The position numbers were made by a program, and so were the translations under genes. DNA of 14,288 nt, taken from contig JAUIME010000044.1 of the NCBI GenBank assembly GCA_030433195.1, positions 1 to 14,288 of the forward strand. Direction: 5' to 3'. This DNA is from a bacterium (GTDB taxonomy: Bacteria > Planctomycetota > JACOTG01 > JAUIME01). The notes under the pieces are model-generated. The model worked only from the letters and a program-made list of their open reading frames with translations, made no database searches and was not told the origin of the DNA. The stretch's first letter is position 1. Every line of letters starts with the position of its first letter. Shown here one piece after another: positions 5,987 to 13,377 of this stretch.

Positions 5987-8578
5987 CTACTCTTCGCGCA
6001 CGAGCTTCGGCAGTGCGACGGCGAGCACGTCGTCGAACGTTTCCGCGAAGACGAACGTGAGCCCCTTCTTGACTCGTTCGGGGACGTCGTCGAGATCGGG
6101 TTCGTTCGTGCGGGGCAGGATCACGGTCTTGATGCCCTGCCGCTTGGCGGCGACGACCTTCTCGCGGATACCGCCCACGGGCAGGACGGTACCCGACAGC
6201 GTGATCTCGCCCGTCATCGCGATCTTGCTCGACACGCGGAGCCCCTTGCCGTTGCGGCACAGAAGGGACACGAGCGCCGTGGTCATCGTGACGCCGGCCG
6301 ACGGGCCGTCTTTCGGGACGGCGCCCGCGGGCACGTGGATGTGGATGTCGAGCTTCTGGAACACGACCGGATCGATGTCGAAGCGCTCGGCCTCGCTGCG
6401 CACGATCGTCGACGCGATCTGGACCGATTCGCTCATCACCGAACCGAGCTGGCCCGTGACGCGCACGTGGCCCTTGCCGGGCGTGGTGCGTGTCTCGATG
6501 AACAGCACGTCGCCGCCGAACGGCGTCCAGGCGAGGCCCGTGACGACGCCGGGTCCACGCGTGCGCAGCTCGCTCTCGCGATCGAACTTGCGGCGTCCGA
6601 GGTACTCGGCCAGATCGTCGGGCGTGACGGTGATCGGCTTGCGGCGCTTCTTCTCGGACATCGCCTTCTGCGCGGCGACTTTGCGGCACACCTGCGCGAT
6701 GCGGCGTTCGAGTCCGCGCACTCCGGCTTCGCGCGTGTAGCCCTCGGCGATGGCGCGGATCGTCGCGTAGGAAAGCTTGAGGTCGGACTTCGTGAGCCCG
6801 TGCGCTTCGAGCTGTCGCGGCACGAGGTACTTCGTCGCGATCGCGCGCTTCTCGGAGAGGATGTACCCCGGGATGTCGATCACTTCCATGCGGTCATAGA
6901 GCGGCGCGGGGATCTGGCCCGCGTAGTTCGCGGTGGCGACGAACATCACGCGCGACAGATCGAACGGGACGTCGAGGTAGTAGTCCTCGAACTTGTCGTT
7001 CTGTGCCGGGTCGAGCACTTCGAGCATCGCGCTCGACGGGTCGCCGCGCCAATCCGAACCGAGCTTGTCGATCTCGTCGAGCATGAAGACCGGATTGTTC
7101 GTGCCGACGCGCTTGATGCCCTGGATGATCTTGCCGGGCATCGCGCCGATGTAGGTGCGACGGTGCCCCTTGATCTCGGCTTCGTCACGCATGCCGCCGA
7201 GCGAGACGCGGTGGAACTGACGGTTCATCGCGCGCGCGATCGACTTGCCGAGCGACGTCTTGCCGACGCCGGGAGGCCCGACGAGGCACAGGATCGCGCC
7301 TTGGCGTTCGGGCGCGAGCTTGCGCACCGCGAGAAACTCCACGATGCGCTGCTTCACCTCTTCGAGCCCGTGGTGATCTTCGTCGAGGATCTTGGCGGAT
7401 CGAGCGATGTCGAGCCGGTCTTCGGACGATGCCGACCACGGCAGATCGACGAGCCAGTCGAGGTAGGTCCGGATGACGTGATACTCGGCCGCTTCCTGCG
7501 GCAACACCGAGAGACGACGCAGCTCGTAGCGCGCGCGCTCCTCGACGTCTTCGGGCATCTTCGCGTCGCGGATCTTCTCCTCGTACGTCTCGGATTCGAT
7601 CTCCTTCTCGTCGACCTCTTCGCCGAGCTCCTGGCGCAGGGCCTTGAGCTGCTCGCGCAGGTAGAAGTCGCGCTGTTGCTTTTCGACCTTCTCTTGGATG
7701 TCGCTGCGGACCTTCTTGCCGATGCGCGCGAGGTCGAGCTCGCGCTCGAAGTAGCCCATGAGGTGCCGCAGGCGCGAATCGATCTCGAAGGTCTCGAGCA
7801 GATCCTGGCGCTCGTCGATCGGCAGTCCGATGTGGCCCGACAAGAAGTCGACGAAGCGCGCGACGCCGCGCTGGTTCGCGACCGCCTCGCCGAGCTCTTC
7901 GGGGATGTCGGGGCGAAGCGATACGAGCTCGTTCACCTCGCGACGAACGACGCGCTCGAGCGCCTCGGCCTCCTTCGCGTCGACGAGCACGTCGTCGGGG
8001 TACTCGACCTCGGCGATCATCACGGGGTCGGAGCGAATCCAGCGCTTGACGCGGAAGCGACGTAGCCCCGTCAGCAGGACGCCGACGTCGGCACCGGCCC
8101 CGCCGACGCGCTGCGCGATGCGCGCCACGCAGCCGACTTCGTACAGCGTGTCGATCTCGGCCTTCGCGTTCTTCGGCGGCTCGGGTCGGCGCGTGAGGAT
8201 GCCGAGGAACTTCGACTGCGACATGGCCTGCGTGATCGTCGCGCGCGCCCGATCGCTGTTGGCGAACGCGGGCATCATCATGCCCGGGAACATCACCACG
8301 TCGTCGACGGGAAGCACGATGAGCCGCGTCGGGAGCTGCTGGGGCAGCGGCACGGGCATCGACGGGTCGCCGTCTTCTTCGTCCCCTTCGTCGACCGTCA
8401 CGGTCTCGAGGATGACGTCTTCGTCGACGACGTCTTCGGCCTTCGCGTCCGGCGCGCCCGCCGGCGGTTCGGGTTCGGAATCGTCGGTGGCGGCGGCCTC
8501 TTCGCGAGCTTCCGGCTCGGTCTTCGAGGCGTCGTCATCGCGCTTTCGGCGCTTCGTTTTCTTCTTCGCGGCTGCCAT
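5987..8578 (-). CDS. lon: ATP-dependent Lon protease
   Basis: The product is 863 residues from ATG 8578. Lon is a cytoplasmic hexameric ATPase-protease that degrades misfolded and regulatory proteins. Domains in order: a lysine-rich then acidic tail (1-80), the LON substrate-binding domain (about 83-285, PTRLIVLPVDDVVMFPG), a coiled-coil segment (about 290-360), the AAA+ module and the protease domain. The AAA+ module has Walker A GPPGVGKT (434-441) and Walker B VFMLDEIDK (D501, E502). The serine-lysine dyad is S760 in PKDGPSAG and K807 in GGIREK. All catalytic residues are intact, with four extra residues between Ser and Lys compared with E. coli Lon. The charged tail is longer than in typical Lon proteins. 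ATG 8602 and ATG 8632 are in frame upstream; 8602 has a GGAAG nearby and cannot be excluded. It follows the CDGSH gene by 69 bp. Confidence 0.97.
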   Translation of the reverse strand: MAAAKKKTKRRKRDDDASKTEPEAREEAAATDDSEPEPPAGAPDAKAEDVVDEDVILETVTVDEGDEEDGDPSMPVPLPQQLPTRLIVLPVDDVVMFPGMMMPAFANSDRARATITQAMSQSKFLGILTRRPEPPKNAKAEIDTLYEVGCVARIAQRVGGAGADVGVLLTGLRRFRVKRWIRSDPVMIAEVEYPDDVLVDAKEAEALERVVRREVNELVSLRPDIPEELGEAVANQRGVARFVDFLSGHIGLPIDERQDLLETFEIDSRLRHLMGYFERELDLARIGKKVRSDIQEKVEKQQRDFYLREQLKALRQELGEEVDEKEIESETYEEKIRDAKMPEDVEERARYELRRLSVLPQEAAEYHVIRTYLDWLVDLPWSASSEDRLDIARSAKILDEDHHGLEEVKQRIVEFLAVRKLAPERQGAILCLVGPPGVGKTSLGKSIARAMNRQFHRVSLGGMRDEAEIKGHRRTYIGAMPGKIIQGIKRVGTNNPVFMLDEIDKLGSDWRGDPSSAMLEVLDPAQNDKFEDYYLDVPFDLSRVMFVATANYAGQIPAPLYDRMEVIDIPGYILSEKRAIATKYLVPRQLEAHGLTKSDLKLSYATIRAIAEGYTREAGVRGLERRIAQVCRKVAAQKAMSEKKRRKPITVTPDDLAEYLGRRKFDRESELRTRGPGVVTGLAWTPFGGDVLFIETRTTPGKGHVRVTGQLGSVMSESVQIASTIVRSEAERFDIDPVVFQKLDIHIHVPAGAVPKDGPSAGVTMTTALVSLLCRNGKGLRVSSKIAMTGEITLSGTVLPVGGIREKVVAAKRQGIKTVILPRTNEPDLDDVPERVKKGLTFVFAETFDDVLAVALPKLVREE

Positions 8579-8612
8579 GCTCGGAGCGTACAAAACTGCC
8601 ATCGCGCTTCCA

Positions 8613-8630
8613 GCGTTCGCCGTCGAACGC
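8613..8630. promoter_or_regulatory. perfect inverted repeat just upstream of lon
   Basis: GCGTTCG and CGAACGC are separated by 4 bp in the 69-bp gap between the CDGSH stop and the lon start. It could be an operator or an RNA hairpin. It is neither a HAIR (HspR) nor a CIRCE (HrcA) element. Its half-sites are in the opposite order to the Gram-positive LexA box. There is no T-run, so it is not a classical terminator. Confidence 0.4.
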
Positions 8631-8647
8631 ATCGACCGCGCGCTCGG

Positions 8648-8878
8648 TCAGCCGTCGCGATGGGAGCCGTCGCACCACGGCCGGGTGTCGCTCGCGCGGC
8701 ATGTGCACCAGGCGACCCGGGTCGGTTCGCCGTCGTGCGTCCACAGGAGCGGTGCGTGCGCGTTCTCGAGCGATGCGTGCGAGCCGTCGCAGTGCGGCGC
8801 GTTCCGCGTGGCGCCGCACGTGCAGATGGCGTAGCGGCCCGGCTCGAGGACGACCTTGATCGGTTTCGGCGTCGACAT
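8648..8878 (-). CDS. CDGSH iron-sulfur domain protein with two domains
   Basis: The product is 76 residues with two complete CDGSH motifs. The first has ligands C19, C21, C30 and H34 (CTCGATRNAPHCDGSH). The second has C58, C60, C69 and H73 (CTCRASDTRPWCDGSH). Each Cys3-His set should bind one [2Fe-2S] cluster, as in MitoNEET-like proteins, which are linked to redox sensing, electron transfer or cluster transfer. The protein is soluble, with no signal peptide or membrane segment. ATG 8878 lies 7 bp after the stop of the metallopeptidase gene, which suggests translational coupling. The frame is open further upstream but only across the end of that gene. No clear Shine-Dalgarno site is seen. Lon follows on the same strand. 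Confidence 0.93.
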   Translation of the reverse strand: MSTPKPIKVVLEPGRYAICTCGATRNAPHCDGSHASLENAHAPLLWTHDGEPTRVAWCTCRASDTRPWCDGSHRDG

Positions 8879-8885
8879 GACGGGG

Positions 8886-11009
8886 TCAGTTCGCGACCGT
8901 GACGGGGAACGTCGCCACGGCGCACGGGACCGGGTAGTTGCCGATCGCGACGCGGATGAGGTGCGGTCCCGAGGGTGGCGCGCTGCTGGGGACGCGAAGG
9001 CGGACGCGGCGTTCGATCGCGCGGCCGGCACCGAGCGTCGCCGAACGCGGACCGAGGACGGGATTGCCCGAGAACACGACACCGTCGGCTCGAATCGCGT
9101 CGAGCCAGGCAGTGTAGGGCTGCGGGGTCGCGGTGCGGTTCTCGACGCGGACGTCGAACAGGATCGGCTGGCCGGGCGCGACGACGCTCGCGACGGGCGT
9201 CGCCGTGATCGTGATCGGCGATGCGCAAACGCGCACGTCGTCCACGAACCAATCGTCGTTGCCCTGGTCGACCTCGGAGCGGAAGCGCAGGCGAAGACCG
9301 TCGTGCTGCGCGAGCGGCGAGAGCCGCATGCCGCGATAGGTGTAGAGCGCGGGATCAGTACCGTCCGAAACGATGCGATCGAGCGACTCCCAAACGCCGA
9401 TGGCCGAAAAGTACTCGACCACGAGCGCTTCGCCGGCCTCGACTCCGCGATGGTTCACGAAGTACTGCGCGTACACCGATGGCGCGCCGCCGGCCAGCAG
9501 CGCGTTCGTGCGAATCTCGTCGTCGCGGTAAGGGTCGCCGTTGTCCGCGTCGAGGTTGAGCGCACGCGGCTCGGAGGGTTTCTCGCCGCCTCCGGTGATC
9601 GCCCGCGGGCCTTCGACGTACGTCCATCGCGCCGGGTCGGGCGTGTTCGTCGCGAACTCGTCGAAGAACGGCAGCGTGACGGGCGGGAACGCGGGATCGA
9701 GGCAGCCGCGCCCCTCGCGATAGGCGACGATGCCGTCGATGATCGGCTGGCTGAATCGCGTGAGGTCGCCCGAGCAACCGCCGATCGACGCGCACATGAT
9801 GTGACAGCCGCCGCCCTCGCAGTGCGGAGCGTTCCACGCGTGCGCGAGCTCGTGCGCCGTGAGCGCGACGCGGTCGACGAGCATGGGGCTGAAGCGCGAC
9901 TGCGAAAGCCCGTAGCTCGCGGAGCGCGTGCAGATCGTGCCGACCCGCGCCACGCCGATCGTCGGCGCGAAGAGTGAGCGGCCGGTCATGAGGTGCGCCG
10001 TGTCGCGGCGGATCGCGTCGAGTTCGGAGTTGTTCCAGTGCGAGCGGAACTCGTCGAGCAGCGTGTCGGCGTCGGCACTCGTGTACGGATCGGGCTCGGC
10101 CGTGCGCACGACGATCACCGTCACTTCGTACGTGATGCCCGCGTCGCGTTCGAAGATCGTACGGCATCCGTTGACGACTCGTTCGACGTCGCGAAGCGTG
10201 TTGTTGACGTTGCTGCCGTTCTGATCGAAGAACTCGACGTCGCAATCGACCGCGAGGTCGCAGACCACGAGCGGGGTCCCGCGACTCGAGCGCGGGTCGG
10301 GCGTGGCAGGCGGCGCGAAGCCGTCCTGTTCGGCGACGTTCGAGACGCCGCACGAGCCGACGCCGCCGACGGGTCGGTCGACCGAATCGACGGGTGCGAT
10401 CACGTGCACGTCGCGACGCATGCGGTCGGAGACGGCCGCGTCCGGGACGGGCAAGAGTTCGAAGGTTCGTCCGGATCCGGTCCAGACGATCGCGCGCAGG
10501 CGGCCGCGTTCGTCGAGCGACGCGGCGACTCTCGAGTCGGCGTCCGCATCGACGGTGCCCGCGTACGTCGCGGAGGGCGGGGCTTCGCGCTCGACGAGCG
10601 CGCCGGTCGCGTCCTGCACGAGAAGCCGGAAATCTTCCGCACGCACCGAGCGACGGGCGAGCGTGACGCGGCGCTCGTTCCCTTCGAGAGGAAGCTCGAA
10701 CGCGAGTCGTTCGGGAAGTGCCGCAACGCCGGACGGATCGACGCGCGCCGACTCGACGTCGAACGTGACCAGGTCGAAGGTCCCCGTGCCGAGCTCGATG
10801 GCGATGCGTCGGCGATCGCGTTCGTCGACCCGGCTCCCGGCCTCGGCCGCGAGGTCGATCGGCGGCCGGATGAGCAGAAGCAGGAGGCCCAGCGAAAGGA
10901 TCACGAGCGCACGTCGTCGACGACGATCGCCACGGCTCGGACTTGCTGTGTCGAGGGTGGGGAAATCGGTCGTTCGATCGCCCGTAGGGTCGGATTCGGG
11001 GAGAAACAT
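8886..11009 (-). CDS. secreted reprolysin-like zinc metallopeptidase (M12B type) with C-terminal accessory domains
   Basis: The product is 707 residues. A basic N-terminus and hydrophobic segment (about 32-48) serve as a signal peptide or anchor. Residues 68-190 resemble a reprolysin propeptide, including TYAGTVDADADSRVAASLDERGRLRAIVW-like spacing around 148-176. The catalytic domain (about 246-437) has HELAHAWNAPH, with zinc ligands H386, H390 and H396 and catalytic E387, and a Met-turn candidate M405 in HIMC. Numerous cysteines suggest disulfides. Residues about 445-595 form a concanavalin/MAM-like region ending in WFVDDVRV. Residues 597-707 form an Ig-like domain (PGQPILFDVRVENRT). The likely role is extracellular or cell-surface proteolysis. 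ATG 11009 is chosen because GGAG stands 5 nt before it and a signal peptide follows; the frame stays open another 1.2 kb upstream, antisense to the next operon. The CDGSH gene follows after 7 bp. Confidence 0.85.
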   Translation of the reverse strand: MFLPESDPTGDRTTDFPTLDTASPSRGDRRRRRALVILSLGLLLLLIRPPIDLAAEAGSRVDERDRRRIAIELGTGTFDLVTFDVESARVDPSGVAALPERLAFELPLEGNERRVTLARRSVRAEDFRLLVQDATGALVEREAPPSATYAGTVDADADSRVAASLDERGRLRAIVWTGSGRTFELLPVPDAAVSDRMRRDVHVIAPVDSVDRPVGGVGSCGVSNVAEQDGFAPPATPDPRSSRGTPLVVCDLAVDCDVEFFDQNGSNVNNTLRDVERVVNGCRTIFERDAGITYEVTVIVVRTAEPDPYTSADADTLLDEFRSHWNNSELDAIRRDTAHLMTGRSLFAPTIGVARVGTICTRSASYGLSQSRFSPMLVDRVALTAHELAHAWNAPHCEGGGCHIMCASIGGCSGDLTRFSQPIIDGIVAYREGRGCLDPAFPPVTLPFFDEFATNTPDPARWTYVEGPRAITGGGEKPSEPRALNLDADNGDPYRDDEIRTNALLAGGAPSVYAQYFVNHRGVEAGEALVVEYFSAIGVWESLDRIVSDGTDPALYTYRGMRLSPLAQHDGLRLRFRSEVDQGNDDWFVDDVRVCASPITITATPVASVVAPGQPILFDVRVENRTATPQPYTAWLDAIRADGVVFSGNPVLGPRSATLGAGRAIERRVRLRVPSSAPPSGPHLIRVAIGNYPVPCAVATFPVTVAN

Positions 11010-11108
11010 GCAATCTCCGAGATGCTCGCGATGCGCGGGAGAGCGCGGTCGAACCGGACGGGCGCGGGTGCCGGGGGCGCTGCGGGAGCCTCCGCGGCGA
11101 CCCGATCC

Positions 11109-11138
11109 ATCGTACCCGGCGCCGAGCGAGAGGGTCAA
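11109..11138 (-). promoter_or_regulatory. candidate promoter for the metallopeptidase-CDGSH-lon run
   Basis: On the minus strand TTGACC (11138-11133) and TACGAT (11114-11109) are 18 nt apart. Transcription would begin near 11102, leaving a leader of about 93 nt before ATG 11009. Confidence 0.5.
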
Positions 11139-11155
11139 GGATGGCGGGAGGGCCT

Positions 11156-11179
11156 GTCGGGCCACCCACCGTCGGGCCA
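11156..11179. repeat. direct repeat between divergent -35 boxes
   Basis: GTCGGGCCA occurs at 11156-11164 and again at 11171-11179, a 15-bp period. The flanks are similar (CCACC versus TCCGCC after the core). Its place between the two promoters suggests an operator for a shared regulator, but a GC-rich coincidence is possible. Confidence 0.35.
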
Positions 11180-11194
11180 TCCGCCGCGTGCGGC

Positions 11195-11223
11195 TTGAGA
11201 GGCGTTCGGCCGCGGGGTACATT
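11195..11223 (+). promoter_or_regulatory. candidate promoter for the DUF3047-SBP-sensor operon
   Basis: TTGAGA (11195-11200) and TACATT (11218-11223) are separated by an optimal 17 bp. Transcription would begin near 11230, leaving a leader of about 35 nt before ATG 11265. Confidence 0.6.
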
Positions 11224-11264
11224 GGGAGTTCCGGTCCCGTCCGAAGTCTTCGAGACTCCCGCCG

Positions 11265-12119
11265 ATGACAGCGACCCCTTCGAGAATCGAGCGCGCCGCG
11301 CGCGGCGGCATCGTCGTCGTTGCCGTCCTCGCGGCGATGGCGCTGGGATGGATCGCGATCGACTCCTGGTGGTCGCACCCCGTCGATGCCGGGCCGCGCG
11401 GCGGTGCGATCCGTGACGACGCGCCCGATCACGAACCGGGCCCTGACGAGTGGCAGCTCGTGCACGAGACGTTCGACGATCTCGACGCATGGGAACCGCT
11501 CGAGCTCCCGAAGGTCGACACCGAATCCCGCTACGCGATCGAGCGCGAAGACGGCGAAGCGTACCTGCGCGCCGAGAGCCGCGCCTCGGCGTCGGGTCTC
11601 GTCTGGAAGCGTCGCTTCAACACCCACGTGTACCCGAACCTGCGCTGGCGGTGGAGGGTGAACAACGTCTACGAGAAGGGTGACGCGAGCAAGAAGAGCG
11701 GCGACGACTTCCCGCTGCGGATCTACGTGATGTTCGAGTACGATCCGTCGAAGCTCTCGCTCGTGGAACGGATCCGCTACCAGTCGGCGAAGCTCGCGAC
11801 GGGGGAGTTCCCGCCGCACGCGGTCGTTCACTACATGTGGGCGAATCGGCCGCACGACGACGCGGTCATCCCGAACGCGTACACGTCGCGTTGCCGCATG
11901 ATTCCGCTGCAAGCGGGAGCCGAGCGCGTCGGGACGTGGATCGAACAAGACGTCGACATCCTCGCGGACTATCGACGAGCGTTCGGCGGCGAGCCGCCGA
12001 AGATGGCGACGATCGCGATCATGAACGATTCGGACGACACGGGCGAGGCGTCCGTCTCGTTTCTCGACGATCTCGAGATCTACCGACCGCGCCCTGCGGG
12101 CGATCGAGAGCGTCGATGA
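11265..12119 (+). CDS. membrane-anchored DUF3047 protein
   Basis: The product is 284 residues. One N-terminal transmembrane segment or uncleaved signal (about 14-33) is followed by an extracytoplasmic domain. Residues 64-275 match the DUF3047 pattern: LRWRWRVNNVY (126-136), SGDDFPLRIYVMFEYD (145-160), VVHYMWANR (187-195), TWIEQDVDILADYRRAFG (224-241) and IAIMNDSDDTGEASVSFLDDLEI (250-272). The overall form recalls a beta-sandwich, carbohydrate-binding-like fold, but the family has no established function and no catalytic residues can be assigned. The stop overlaps the start of the next gene by four bases (ATGA), so translation is coupled. It is the first gene of the operon and probably acts at the cell envelope with the binding protein and sensor. 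The ribosome binding site is weak. Confidence 0.85.
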   Translation: MTATPSRIERAARGGIVVVAVLAAMALGWIAIDSWWSHPVDAGPRGGAIRDDAPDHEPGPDEWQLVHETFDDLDAWEPLELPKVDTESRYAIEREDGEAYLRAESRASASGLVWKRRFNTHVYPNLRWRWRVNNVYEKGDASKKSGDDFPLRIYVMFEYDPSKLSLVERIRYQSAKLATGEFPPHAVVHYMWANRPHDDAVIPNAYTSRCRMIPLQAGAERVGTWIEQDVDILADYRRAFGGEPPKMATIAIMNDSDDTGEASVSFLDDLEIYRPRPAGDRERR

Positions 12120-13375
12120 ATCGGCATGCCGCGGCATCTCTCCTCGGGGTCGTTCTCGGGCTCGCGATGACGATCGGTCTTGCGGGTTGTGACCGATCGC
12201 TGCCGACGAGTGACGCGGTGCGCGCGAGCGAGGACGAGCCGGCACCGCTCGTCGATCCCGTCGAGGTCGGACCGTTCGACGGGACGCTGCGCATCGCGTC
12301 GATCTTTCCGACCTACGGGCGATTCGCGCTCTCGGGAGAGGAGTCGCATCGCGGCGTGCGGCTCGCCGAGGCCGATGCGCGAAGTCGCGGCACGATTCAC
12401 GGGCGCGAGGTCGAAGTGCTGTACTACCGCACGGGAAGCAGCCCCGTGGACGTGCGCTCGGCGGCCGACCGCGCGTTCGATGCGGGCGCGCTCGCGATCA
12501 TCGGTTGCAACGCGAGCCGGCTTTCGATCCCGCTTCGCGAGTTCGCCGAGGTGCGCGGCATCCCGATGGTGTCGAACGTCTCGACGGTTCCCGATCTCAC
12601 GTGGAACTCCGAGACGGGCCAGAACTACGAGTTCGTCTTTCGCGTGTGCCACAGCGACAGCGTCGTGGGCGAGTTCCTCGCCGATTGCGCGCGTGACGAT
12701 CTCGCGGCATCGAGCGCCGCCGTGCTCTACGACGTGAGCCGTCCGTACAGTCAGGGGCTCGCGCGCGTCTTCACGGAGGCGTTCCTCGGCGACGACCCGG
12801 CGTCCGAGCTGTCGGTCGAGACCTACGGGTTCGCGCCGCTCGAGACGAACTTCTCGCGGCAACTGCGCGCGATCCGCGACTTCGATCCGGACGTCTTGTT
12901 CATCCCGGGTTCGTTCACCGAAGCGTCGTTGATCGCCGTGCAGGCCGAAGAGCTCGGCGTGCGCGCGACGCTGCTCGGTGGCGATTCGTGGGCGAATCGA
13001 CTGCTCTTCAAGCGCGGCGCTCCGTCGCGTCCCGTGTATCATGCCGACCACTGGTTCTCGGCGGGGCCGTTCCGCGAGCGCTACGTCGAGAGCTACGGGA
13101 GCGAGCCGGACGGCGGACGCGCGGCGCTCGCGTACGATGCACTCGGCGTCGTGTTGCACGCGCTCGAGAACGTCGGGCCTCTCAGCGATCGCCTGCTCAC
13201 GGACGACGTCGGACACACGCGGGCGCGCCTGCGGGTCGCGATCTCGCACGCGGTGTTCGAGGGCGTCACGGGAACGATCGCGTTCGACGAGCACGGCGAT
13301 CCACCGCAGCAAGGCGTCATCGTGAAGATCCACAAGGGCGAGCGAACGCTCTTCAAAGACCTCGGGGACCGCTGA
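12116..13375 (+). CDS. periplasmic binding lipoprotein, branched-chain amino acid receptor type
   Basis: The product is 419 residues. The signal peptide ends in lipobox LAGC with lipidation at C25. The mature part (about 55-410) is a type I periplasmic binding fold (Peripla_BP_6, LivJ-like). Typical blocks are LRIASIFPTYGRFALSGEESHRGVRLA, the ligand-loop region IIGCNASRLSIPLREFAEVRGIPMVSNVST, and YSQGLARVF. ATLLGGDSW and GRAALAYDALGVVLHALE complete the pattern. The family binds amino acids, amides or urea; the ligand here is not predictable. ATG 12116 overlaps the previous stop, and GAGAG 5 nt before it is a modest ribosome binding site. No ABC permease or ATPase gene follows. Instead a two-TM HAMP sensor starts 2 bp after the stop, so the protein may work as a ligand-binding co-receptor rather than for import. 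Confidence 0.88.
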   Translation: MNRHAAASLLGVVLGLAMTIGLAGCDRSLPTSDAVRASEDEPAPLVDPVEVGPFDGTLRIASIFPTYGRFALSGEESHRGVRLAEADARSRGTIHGREVEVLYYRTGSSPVDVRSAADRAFDAGALAIIGCNASRLSIPLREFAEVRGIPMVSNVSTVPDLTWNSETGQNYEFVFRVCHSDSVVGEFLADCARDDLAASSAAVLYDVSRPYSQGLARVFTEAFLGDDPASELSVETYGFAPLETNFSRQLRAIRDFDPDVLFIPGSFTEASLIAVQAEELGVRATLLGGDSWANRLLFKRGAPSRPVYHADHWFSAGPFRERYVESYGSEPDGGRAALAYDALGVVLHALENVGPLSDRLLTDDVGHTRARLRVAISHAVFEGVTGTIAFDEHGDPPQQGVIVKIHKGERTLFKDLGDR

Positions 13376-13377
13376 TC

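Larger units (their letters stand above)
11010..11264. other. divergent control region between the metallopeptidase and DUF3047 operons
   Basis: These 255 bp contain no gene. They hold one sigma-70-like promoter on each strand, with the -35 boxes 56 bp apart, and a 9-bp direct repeat between them. Confidence 0.6.

Noticed and set aside
6335..8065. 576-codon open frame on the plus strand antisense to lon
   Set aside because: It mirrors the lon codons, is rich in Arg, Ala, Asp and Val without any recognisable motif, and lies wholly opposite a certain gene. It is a product of GC-rich codon bias.
11010..12245. upstream extension of the metallopeptidase reading frame
   Set aside because: The extra 412 residues are antisense to DUF3047 and the divergent promoter region. 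ATG 11009 has its own GGAG and is followed by a signal peptide.
12080..13333. 417-codon minus-strand frame opposite the binding lipoprotein
   Set aside because: It has a low-complexity Arg/Glu composition and no motif. The plus strand carries a clear lipoprotein signal and periplasmic binding fold.
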